DNA of 5,995 nucleotides from an uncultured Faecalibacterium sp. (GTDB taxonomy: Bacteria > Bacillota > Clostridia > Oscillospirales > Ruminococcaceae): NCBI GenBank assembly GCA_934525325.1, contig CAKSZE010000076.1, positions 1 to 5,995 on the forward strand, in the 5' to 3' direction. Below the pieces are notes generated by a model. The model saw only the letters and a program-made list of their open reading frames with translations. It did not search any database and was not told the origin of the DNA. The position numbers and the translations under genes are program-made. How positions within the stretch are numbered: position 1 is the stretch's first letter; the number at the start of each line of letters is the position of its first letter. Below are positions 1 through 5,136 of this stretch, in pieces.

Positions 1-2540
1 CTGGTCTCGGCATTCTGTGCCTGATCTGCGGCCTGCAAGCCGCCGGTCAGGCTGGCAAAGCCCCTGTGGTGGTACAGGCAGCACTTGGGCTTTTCCGGGG
101 CAGCGTCAGCGGCTTCAATGGCCTGACACTGGTCGCCGTCCAGCACGGTGACCATGCCCTCCGGCAGATGGTACGCCTCGGTGATGTGCCGCGCCGTCAG
201 GCTGGGATCCTTGCTGGTGACCAGCAGACGGATGTTCTCCTTTTGCAGGGAGGCAAGGCTGCGTGCCACATTGCGGCCGCCCACATAGCGCAGCACGAAC
301 ATGGCGTGCAGGTTGCCGGACACCGCCAGATACAAAATTTGCAGCTCGCCGTTTTTGGAGTGGCTGTCCTCGTAATCCTGCTCCGGCAGGGTCACGTCCT
401 CCTGCTCCATGTAGCGGCGGGTGCCGATGAGGATGCGGTTATTGTCGCACCACGCCGAGAAGCCCAGTCCGGTGTGCTGCTCCGGGTCCTTGACCGGGAA
501 CAGGATATCGGTGCGGTCCTCGATGATCTGGCTGAACAGCCCGCGCAGGGTGTCGCAGCTTTCGTTCAGCACACTTGCCGCATACAGGATGGCGCGGTCG
601 ATGCGGCCGCCCTTGAAGATGCGGATATCCTCCAGCGTTACGCTGTCGGCGGTAAACAGGTCGTCGGCGTCCAGCTCAATGGTGTCGATGCCGCCCAGCT
701 CCTCAATGGCTGCCCAGCCGGGCACCACAGCGCCCACAGCGGCAGCCGCTCTTTGCAGCCGCAGCGCCGCCAGACCGGGCACCAGCACCGAGGAAAGGGG
801 TGCGCCCATGCACAGCACGGCAGTAGCCGCAGCCACAGCGCAGTTGATCCCGCCGCCAAACAGCAGGAAAGCTACGCCGCTGAGCACTGCTGCCGCCAGC
901 AGAACACAGGCCACCTTGCGGGCGCGGCGCTCACTGGCGCGCTCGCTGAGGCTCTGTTCTACAAAGTCATCGCTGGCGGTCTGCACCGGGCGGCTCAGCA
1001 GCACCCACGGGTCCTTCTGCTCCAGATCCCGGGCGAGGGCGCGGATCAGGTCCTTATCGCGGGTACGGTAAGCGCCCCGCAGTTCGCCGCCCTCTGCCGC
1101 CAGCGCGTAGCCGCCCTGCACGGCAGACAGCATCACCCGGCTGCCCACCAGCGCCAGAAACAGTCCCAGCGCCGCCATACCGGTCAGCAGACCGATGCCC
1201 TCGGTGCTGCGGTAGGCGTTGGCATTCAGCATGGCCACCACCGCCTGCAGCAGGGCTGCCACAGCGGCCAGCGCGGGCATGGTGTCCGCACTGGGACGGC
1301 CGCGCAAGCCGGTCAGGCCGTCCCGCAGCACCGGGTAGCCCACAAACAGGCTGGCGGCAAACAGCAGCAGATTGGCGGCATAGAACGCCGCCGGGGCAGC
1401 GTCCGGGTCCAGCACCGAAAGCGGCGGCAGCAGACGCTCTGCTGTCAGCCCAAGGTGCAGCAGCACCACGGCCAGAACGCCTGCCAGCACGCACCGCAAA
1501 GTCAGCTCTGCGGCCATGTGATGCAGCTTGTCAGCAGTGGATCCCGGCACAGCTTCCTCGGCAGGGGCAGCCGTTTCTGCTGCGGACGCATCCTCAGGCT
1601 GTGCCGGGGCTGCGGGGGCGGCATCTGCCGGTGCGGAAGCCGTCTCAGCAGGAGCGCCGTCCTGCTCCAGCGGGAGCAGCGGCAGGCTCATGGTATCCTC
1701 TTTTTCCGGCTTGCGGGCAGCGGGCTTTTCGTCCTCTGCCGTGCCGAACATCTGGAAAATCGACTTTTTCTCAGGCTTTTTCGGCAGCGTTTCCGGGTCT
1801 GCCGGAGCGCTGGCAAACACCGCCGGCGGCAGTTCCTCAGCAGGCTGCTGTGCAGCCTTTGCCGGGGCTTTTTCCGGCTCTGCGGCGGGCTGTGCAGGCG
1901 CGGGCTGCACCTTAGGCTGCGGCGCTGTCTGCACAGGTTTTGCGGGCTGCGGGGCAGGCTTTGCCTTGCCGCTCATGCCGTTGAGCATATCCTTCAGCTG
2001 CTGCATCTCCCGCTGTTCCAGCTCTTCCTGTGGCAGCAGCGTCTCCGGGGCGTTCTTCGCCTTAGGCTGCTTTTTGGGGGCGGCAACAGGCTGCGGCTCC
2101 GGCCGAGGTGCAGGCTTTTCCGGCGGCAGCTTCACAGCAGCAGCCTTGGGTGCAGGCACCGGCTCTGCCGGGACGGCCTTGGCAGGCTCTACCCGGGCGG
2201 GCTGCAACGGCATGGCCGGGACGGGGTCCTCGGTGCGCAGCTCCAGCGCCATATCCTCCTGCTCCGGCTGCACCGGCTTTGCATCTGCCCCCAGCAGGAT
2301 CTCGCCGGTGGGGATCTCCAGCACCGGCTGTGCCGCGGCGGGCGACTCTTCTTTGTCGTGGCCGAACAGCTTGCCCAGCAGCCCGGCCTTGGGCTTTTCC
2401 TCCACCGGAGCAGGCTCGTCCCGGCGGGTCATCTCCTCGGGCAGATCGATCACACTGGTGCTGAAAAAGTTGCGGAACCGCTCTTCTGACGAGAGCTCCC
2501 CCGCCTGCTTGCCCTTGCGTTCATTTTTATTGTTCGGCAT
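1..2540 (-). CDS. Degenerate P1B-type P-type ATPase-like membrane protein (pseudo-ATPase), partial at 3' end
   Basis: An open frame of 846 codons runs without a stop from ATG at 2538-2540 to the window edge; the C-terminus is missing. GGAGG (2548-2552) sits 7 bases before the ATG. Residues 1-346 are rich in Pro, Ala, Glu, Lys and Gln and look disordered, with a short helix at 168-187. Hydrophobic segments follow at about 348-367, 386-402, 422-440, 448-466, 544-562 and 568-590. DTMPALAAVAALLQ (419-432) resembles the P1B 'MDTLVALGTLAAYLYS' helix. The order then matches P-type ATPases: a CPC-like helix now reading LCMGAPL (576-582), IDTIELDADDLFT (618-630) where DKTGTLT belongs, TGLGFSAW (690-697) like the N-domain GxG motif, VTSKD (774-778) for TGD, and HHRGFAS (824-830) for GDGxND. 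No TGE is seen between helices 4 and 5. The fold assignment is from reading the sequence; loss of ATP-driven transport is inferred. It is probably cotranscribed with the upstream rRNA methyltransferase gene. Metal and role are unknown. Confidence 0.8.
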   Translation of the reverse strand, partial: MPNNKNERKGKQAGELSSEERFRNFFSTSVIDLPEEMTRRDEPAPVEEKPKAGLLGKLFGHDKEESPAAAQPVLEIPTGEILLGADAKPVQPEQEDMALELRTEDPVPAMPLQPARVEPAKAVPAEPVPAPKAAAVKLPPEKPAPRPEPQPVAAPKKQPKAKNAPETLLPQEELEQREMQQLKDMLNGMSGKAKPAPQPAKPVQTAPQPKVQPAPAQPAAEPEKAPAKAAQQPAEELPPAVFASAPADPETLPKKPEKKSIFQMFGTAEDEKPAARKPEKEDTMSLPLLPLEQDGAPAETASAPADAAPAAPAQPEDASAAETAAPAEEAVPGSTADKLHHMAAELTLRCVLAGVLAVVLLHLGLTAERLLPPLSVLDPDAAPAAFYAANLLLFAASLFVGYPVLRDGLTGLRGRPSADTMPALAAVAALLQAVVAMLNANAYRSTEGIGLLTGMAALGLFLALVGSRVMLSAVQGGYALAAEGGELRGAYRTRDKDLIRALARDLEQKDPWVLLSRPVQTASDDFVEQSLSERASERRARKVACVLLAAAVLSGVAFLLFGGGINCAVAAATAVLCMGAPLSSVLVPGLAALRLQRAAAAVGAVVPGWAAIEELGGIDTIELDADDLFTADSVTLEDIRIFKGGRIDRAILYAASVLNESCDTLRGLFSQIIEDRTDILFPVKDPEQHTGLGFSAWCDNNRILIGTRRYMEQEDVTLPEQDYEDSHSKNGELQILYLAVSGNLHAMFVLRYVGGRNVARSLASLQKENIRLLVTSKDPSLTARHITEAYHLPEGMVTVLDGDQCQAIEAADAAPEKPKCCLYHHRGFASLTGGLQAADQAQNAET

Positions 2541-2547
2541 CCTTGTC

Positions 2548-2552
2548 CCTCC
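2548..2552 (-). promoter_or_regulatory. Ribosome binding site of the pseudo-ATPase gene
   Basis: GGAGG on the minus strand, within GGGAGGGA, lies 7 bases upstream of the ATG at 2540. This fixes the start of a gene whose reading frame otherwise has no end inside the window. Confidence 0.75.
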
Positions 2553-2582
2553 CACTGTTCTGGATGGAGTTTACCGCTTGTT

Positions 2583-3389
2583 TTATTCTTCTACGGCGCG
2601 CTGCGACTGGATCTCGTACAGGATGATACCAGCCGCCACCGAAACGTTATAGCTGTCCACGCCGGTGCCGGGTGCAGCCATATCCAGCCGCACCACGCCG
2701 TCACACAGCTTCTTGACCAGCTGGGACACGCCGCTGCCCTCGCTGCCCAGTACCAGCGCGATGGGACCTGTCAGGTTATTTTTGCACAGAGACACACCGT
2801 CCATATCGGCGCAGTAAACGAACACGCCCTGCTCCTTCAGGCGGCGAATGGTCTCGCCGATGTTGGCCACACGCGCCACCGGCAGACGCTCGGCAGCGCC
2901 TGCGCTGGACTTGATCACGGTGGGGGTGACGGACGCGCCGCCCCGCTTGGGGATGACGATGCCGTGGGCACCGCACAGCAGGGCGCTGCGCATGACTGCA
3001 CCCAGATTATGGGGATCCTCAATGCCATCGCTGAGCACCAAGAAAGGCGGCTCGCCCTTGGCCTTGGCTGCGGCCAGAAGATCCTCCACGGTCGCGTACT
3101 CGATCTCGCTGGCAAAGGCCGCCACGCCCTGATGGCTCTCGGTGCCGGTCATCAGGCGCAGCTTGTTGGGGTGCACCCGCTTGACCGTTGCACCGGCCTC
3201 CTTGGCCAGTGCTGTATAATATGCCGCCACTGCCGGGGCCATCCCCTCGGCAATAAGCACGGTGTCCACACCGGAGCCGCTCTTGAGCAGCTCGGTCACA
3301 GGGTTTTTGCCGTAGATCAGGCTCTCGCTTTTCTGCTGCGGCTGCTCTGCATCGCGGCGCGGACGGCGCGGCTGGTTACGTTCTTCCAT
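2583..3389 (-). CDS. rlmB: SpoU/TrmH-family 23S rRNA (guanosine-2'-O-)-methyltransferase, RlmB-like
   Basis: This 268-residue protein is expected to move a methyl group from S-adenosylmethionine to a ribose 2'-OH, most likely G2251 (E. coli numbering) of 23S rRNA. Residues 1-22 form a basic, Arg/Gln-rich tail. Residues 23-100 match the SpoU substrate-binding domain (LIYGKNPVTELL, HPNKLRLMTGTESHQGVAA). The SPOUT knotted catalytic domain follows with all three motifs: DGIEDPHNLGAVMRSA (121-136, with N128 and R134), IALVLGSEGSGVS (210-222), and SYNVSVAAGIILYE (246-259). Motif 3 has Tyr247 where Leu is usual. An in-frame ATG at 3476 would add 29 residues, but it lies on the -10 element, whereas AAGGAG (3399-3404) is 9 bases from the ATG at 3389, so I chose 3389. 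Length is normal for the family. It is first in a unit with the pseudo-ATPase gene, 42 bases downstream. The family is sure; the exact target nucleotide is less so, since group paralogues look alike. Confidence 0.93.
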   Translation of the reverse strand: MEERNQPRRPRRDAEQPQQKSESLIYGKNPVTELLKSGSGVDTVLIAEGMAPAVAAYYTALAKEAGATVKRVHPNKLRLMTGTESHQGVAAFASEIEYATVEDLLAAAKAKGEPPFLVLSDGIEDPHNLGAVMRSALLCGAHGIVIPKRGGASVTPTVIKSSAGAAERLPVARVANIGETIRRLKEQGVFVYCADMDGVSLCKNNLTGPIALVLGSEGSGVSQLVKKLCDGVVRLDMAAPGTGVDSYNVSVAAGIILYEIQSQRAVEE

Positions 3390-3398
3390 CTTTTTATG

Positions 3399-3404
3399 CT
3401 CCTT
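3399..3404 (-). promoter_or_regulatory. Ribosome binding site that decides the rlmB start
   Basis: AAGGAG on the minus strand lies 9 bases upstream of the ATG at 3389 and favours it over the upstream in-frame ATG at 3476, which has no such site and overlaps the promoter. Confidence 0.8.
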
Positions 3405-3466
3405 CCGTTCCGGGCGGGCAGTGCCGCGCCGGAGCGTTTTATTTTGTTTATGATAATCCAAGATAA

Positions 3467-3475
3467 AGTATACCA
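3467..3475 (-). promoter_or_regulatory. Extended -10 promoter for the rlmB unit
   Basis: The minus strand reads TGGTATACT, an extended -10 of the form TGnTATAAT with one mismatch. The -35 position at 17 bases upstream is weak (TGGCGA), which fits dependence on the extended -10. Transcription should begin near 3460, giving a leader of about 70 bases. The candidate is inferred from sequence only. Confidence 0.6.
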
Positions 3476-3589
3476 TATCTCGTCCGGCTTCGCCACAAAT
3501 TGCCGGGATTTTATTCCCCGACGCCTAAATTTTTTTCGACAGAAAGCGTCTTTCCGGCCGGATTGGGCATCTGTAAAAATGTTTTGCCC

Positions 3590-3603
3590 GCTGCCCGGGC
3601 AGC
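3590..3603. repeat. Perfect 14-bp palindrome GCTGCCCGGGCAGC
   Basis: This is a perfect self-complementary 14-mer in the non-coding region upstream of rlmB. It has no loop and no following T-tract on either strand, so it is not a normal terminator. It could be an operator for a dimeric regulator, or a chance GC-rich palindrome. Confidence 0.5.
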
Positions 3604-3620
3604 CCGGTGCATTTCCGCTG

Positions 3621-3636
3621 TTTTGCCAAGGCAAAA
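3621..3636. repeat. Operator-like palindrome TTTTGCCAAGGCAAAA
   Basis: Two perfect 7-base arms (TTTTGCC and GGCAAAA) flank a 2-base centre. The whole 16 bases also end just before the first TTTTCCACA site at 3639. The shape is typical of a binding site for a dimeric repressor or activator, but I cannot name the regulator. Confidence 0.45.
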
Positions 3637-3638
3637 AG

Positions 3639-3770
3639 TTTTCCACAAAAAGGAGCTATACATTCCGTAAACAGCCTGTAATTTTTCCACAAGTTGAAAA
3701 CTCGGTGGAAAGCGTGTAAAAGTCCAGCCGCAGCGCCTGTTTTCCGGGTGGAATTAAACAATTTCCACCG
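3639..3770. promoter_or_regulatory. Cluster of five TTCCAC/GTGGAA motifs, two of them DnaA-box-like
   Basis: The core TTCCAC occurs at 3641-3646, 3685-3690 and 3763-3768, and its complement GTGGAA at 3705-3710 and 3748-3753. The first two lie inside TTTTCCACA (3639-3647 and 3683-3691), which fits the loose DnaA-box pattern TTWTNCACA. The last pair forms an imperfect hairpin, and CGGTGGAAA (3703-3711) is the exact complement of TTTCCACCG (3762-3770). Starts are 44, 20, 43 and 15 bases apart. The cluster is seen directly; that it binds DnaA or another regulator is inference. Confidence 0.5.
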
Positions 3771-3772
3771 GG
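3744..3772. repeat. Imperfect inverted repeat (hairpin) around TTAAAC
   Basis: The arms are CCGGGTGGAATT and AATTTCCACCGGG. They pair with one mismatch and one extra base around a centre of about 4 bases. No T-tract follows on the plus strand, so termination is unlikely. It contains two of the five TTCCAC cores. Confidence 0.45.
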
Positions 3773-3810
3773 TTTTCAACAGCAGCTTCCCCCATATCCT
3801 GGCAAAAGCC

Positions 3811-3823
3811 TTACAATTTGTAA
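3811..3823. repeat. Perfect dyad TTACAATTTGTAA
   Basis: Arms TTACAA and TTGTAA surround one central T. This compact AT-rich dyad has the form of a repressor half-site pair. It lies about 250 bases upstream of the aldolase promoter and about 340 bases upstream of the rlmB promoter. No regulator can be named from it. Confidence 0.45.
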
Positions 3824-3841
3824 AATTCAAGTCGGAATTAT

Positions 3842-3867
3842 GACAATTTTTTGAACCGGAAATTGTC
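3842..3867. repeat. Inverted repeat GACAATTT...AAATTGTC
   Basis: Two perfect 8-base arms (3842-3849 and 3860-3867) are separated by 10 bases. The ACAATTT core is also found in the dyad at 3811-3823 (ACAATTT at 3813-3819), so the two sites could be read by the same protein. Confidence 0.4.
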
Positions 3868-3924
3868 TGCTTTTGCAATTTCCTCCAACATCATTTTGAC
3901 GAATGTTAAAATGTGTTGAAAACC

Positions 3925-4006
3925 CGCGTCATCGACGCGCAAGGCAGATGTTGCAGCATATATGGATTTTTGTCGCCAAGCGCAGAACATTTCTGCCGAT
4001 GCTGCA
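3925..4006. repeat. Run of overlapping short hairpins
   Basis: CGCGTC/GACGCG (3925-3939, 3-base loop), CAGAA/TTCTG (3983-3995, 3-base loop), and TGCAGCAT (3952-3959) complementary to ATGCTGCA (3999-4006) lie close together. The pieces could fold into one structured RNA on either strand, but I recognise no known family. Confidence 0.3.
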
Positions 4007-4069
4007 TCAGCCGCTTTGTGCCGCGCCCGTTCCGCAGCAGCTCTATGCAAGAAAAAGCGCCTGTTCGGA

Positions 4070-4098
4070 TTGATTTTAGGCGCAGTTTGGGGTATACT
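4070..4098 (+). promoter_or_regulatory. Promoter of the aldolase gene
   Basis: TTGATT (4070-4075) and TATACT (4093-4098) are separated by exactly 17 bases, close to the sigma-A consensus TTGACA-17-TATAAT. Transcription should begin near 4105, giving a leader of about 75 bases. This strength suits a glycolytic gene. Confidence 0.8.
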
Positions 4099-4165
4099 AG
4101 CCATGTGGGCTCGTTAAACCATGCACAATGCGGTGTGTGGCAGAGCCGGAACCCCGATAATTTTT

Positions 4166-4170
4166 GGAGG
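4166..4170 (+). promoter_or_regulatory. Ribosome binding site that decides the aldolase start
   Basis: GGAGG lies 9 bases before the ATG at 4180. A closer ATG at 4173 is out of frame with the gene and too near to the site, so 4180 is the start. Confidence 0.85.
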
Positions 4171-4179
4171 TAATGAATA

Positions 4180-5043
4180 ATGTTGGTAAATGCAACCGAA
4201 ATGCTGCTCAAGGCACGCGATGGCCACTACGGTGTGCCGCAGTTCAACATCAATAATCTGGAGTGGACCAAGGCAGTCCTGACCGCCTGCGAGGAAATGA
4301 AGAGCCCCGTCATTCTGGGTGTTTCCGAGGGTGCAGGTAAGTACATGACCGGCTTCAAGACCGTTGCCGCTATGGTCAGCGCCATGGTCGATTCCATGGG
4401 CATCACCGTCCCCGTTGCTCTGCATCTGGACCACGGCACCTACGAGGGCTGCAAGGCCTGCGTTGAGGCCGGTTTCTCCTCCATCATGTTCGATGGCAGC
4501 CACTACTCCATCGAGGAGAACGTGGAAAAGACCAAGGAGCTGGTCGCTCTGGCACACGCTCACGGCATGAGCATCGAGGCCGAGGTCGGCTCCATCGGCG
4601 GCGTTGAGGACGGCGTTGTGGGCTCCGGTGAGATCGCTGATCCCGAGGAGTGCGCAAAGATCACCGCTCTGGGCATCGACTTCCTGGCTGCCGGCATCGG
4701 CAACATCCACGGCGTCTACCCTGCAAACTGGAAGGGTCTGGACTTCGAGGCTCTGGACCGCATCCACAAGGCCACCAACAACATTCCTCTGGTTCTGCAC
4801 GGCGGCACTGGCATCCCCGACGAGATGATCGCAAAGGCCATCAGCCTGGGCGTTTCCAAGATCAACATCAACACCGAGTGCCAGCTGGTGTTTGCTGAGG
4901 CCACCCGCAAGTACATCGAAGAGGGCAAGGATCAGCAGGGCAAGGGCTTCGACCCCCGCAAGCTGCTGGCTCCCGGCGCAAAGGCCATCGAGGCCAAGTG
5001 CAAGGAGAAGATCGAGCTGTTCGGCTGCGCAGGCAAGGGCTAA
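4180..5043 (+). CDS. fba: Class II fructose-1,6-bisphosphate aldolase
   Basis: The 287-residue protein should cleave fructose-1,6-bisphosphate to dihydroxyacetone phosphate and glyceraldehyde-3-phosphate in cytoplasmic glycolysis, and run in reverse for gluconeogenesis. It is a single TIM barrel of normal length for the zinc-dependent class II family. Visible active-site residues are D84 and H85 in LHLDHGT, E135 in IEAEVG, H177 in GNIHGVY and H207 in VLHGGTG, with phosphate-binding GGTG (208-211) and KININTE (227-233). The GGVEDGV loop (140-146) is typical of the Bacillus FbaA-like subgroup. The sequence also resembles tagatose-bisphosphate aldolases, which share these motifs, but a stand-alone gene without sugar-transport genes argues for fructose-bisphosphate. 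Codons are strongly biased to C-ending and CTG forms, as in highly expressed genes. It stands alone: own promoter, own ribosome binding site, strong terminator. Confidence 0.96.
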   Translation: MLVNATEMLLKARDGHYGVPQFNINNLEWTKAVLTACEEMKSPVILGVSEGAGKYMTGFKTVAAMVSAMVDSMGITVPVALHLDHGTYEGCKACVEAGFSSIMFDGSHYSIEENVEKTKELVALAHAHGMSIEAEVGSIGGVEDGVVGSGEIADPEECAKITALGIDFLAAGIGNIHGVYPANWKGLDFEALDRIHKATNNIPLVLHGGTGIPDEMIAKAISLGVSKININTECQLVFAEATRKYIEEGKDQQGKGFDPRKLLAPGAKAIEAKCKEKIELFGCAGKG

Positions 5044-5086
5044 GCTGAAGCTCGTATCGTAACCGGTACACCACCCAATAAAGTAT

Positions 5087-5136
5087 GCGGCCCCGCCGCA
5101 CTGTTATGCACAGTGCAGCGGGGCCGCTTTTATTTT
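5087..5136 (+). terminator. Intrinsic terminator of the aldolase gene, between convergent genes
   Basis: A 17-base stem with one mismatch (5087-5103 with 5111-5127) closes a 7-base loop and is followed by TTTTATTTT (5128-5136). The stem contains GCGGCCCCGC paired with GCGGGGCCGC. The T-tract overlaps the stop codon of the convergent minus-strand gene (5130-5132). On the minus strand only a weak T-rich stretch (ACTTTATT) follows, so the hairpin may also stop that gene, less efficiently. Confidence 0.93.

Larger units (their letters stand above)
3769..3926. repeat. Perfect 12-bp inverted repeat CGGGTTTTCAAC / GTTGAAAACCCG, 134 bp apart
   Basis: The left arm is at 3769-3780 and the right arm at 3915-3926. 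They are exact reverse complements. A third copy of the GTTGAAAAC core lies at 3693-3701, in the orientation of the right arm. The copies may be separated binding sites able to support looping, or arms of a long-range RNA structure. Confidence 0.5.
3477..4069. other. Long divergent intergenic region without a credible gene
   Basis: Between the two outward-facing promoters there are nearly 600 bases with no convincing coding sequence. Several open frames of 86-117 codons exist on both strands, but they overlap one another, lack good ribosome binding sites and show no family resemblance. The DNA is richer in A and T than its surroundings in 3620-3920, and is packed with dyads and repeated motifs (listed separately). 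I see no tRNA, riboswitch or known small RNA signature such as SRP or 6S RNA that I would defend. The likely roles are transcriptional control of one or both divergent units or an unrecognised structured RNA. Confidence 0.6.

Noticed and set aside
66..2489. Plus-strand open frame of 807 codons, Gln/His/Arg/Leu/Gly-rich
   Set aside because: It is antisense to the minus-strand pseudo-ATPase, which has a good ribosome binding site, membrane helices and family resemblance. The plus-strand protein is low-complexity with no recognisable domain, as expected from the GC-rich codon bias of the true strand.
1528..2652. Plus-strand Ser/Ala/Gly-rich open frame of 374 codons
   Set aside because: It lies opposite the Pro/Ala-rich tail of the pseudo-ATPase and runs into rlmB. 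Its composition is a shadow of GCN/CCN codons on the minus strand.
3390..3476. N-terminal extension of the rRNA methyltransferase to the ATG at 3476
   Set aside because: The upstream ATG is part of the extended -10 element, and the AAGGAG site serves the ATG at 3389.
3639..3691. Chromosomal replication origin
   Set aside because: Two DnaA-box-like sites are present, but there is no dnaA, dnaN or rpmH nearby and no clear AT-rich unwinding element, so calling oriC would go beyond the evidence.
3913..4173. Plus-strand open frame of 86 codons just upstream of the aldolase
   Set aside because: It spans the aldolase promoter and leader, has no good ribosome binding site, and its composition is not protein-like.
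3525..4211. Several minus-strand open frames of 88-117 codons in the divergent spacer
   Set aside because: They overlap one another in different frames, lack convincing ribosome binding sites, cross the aldolase promoter, and encode no recognisable family.
4114..4800. Minus-strand open frame of 228 codons opposite the aldolase
   Set aside because: It is antisense to an unambiguous aldolase gene with all active-site residues.
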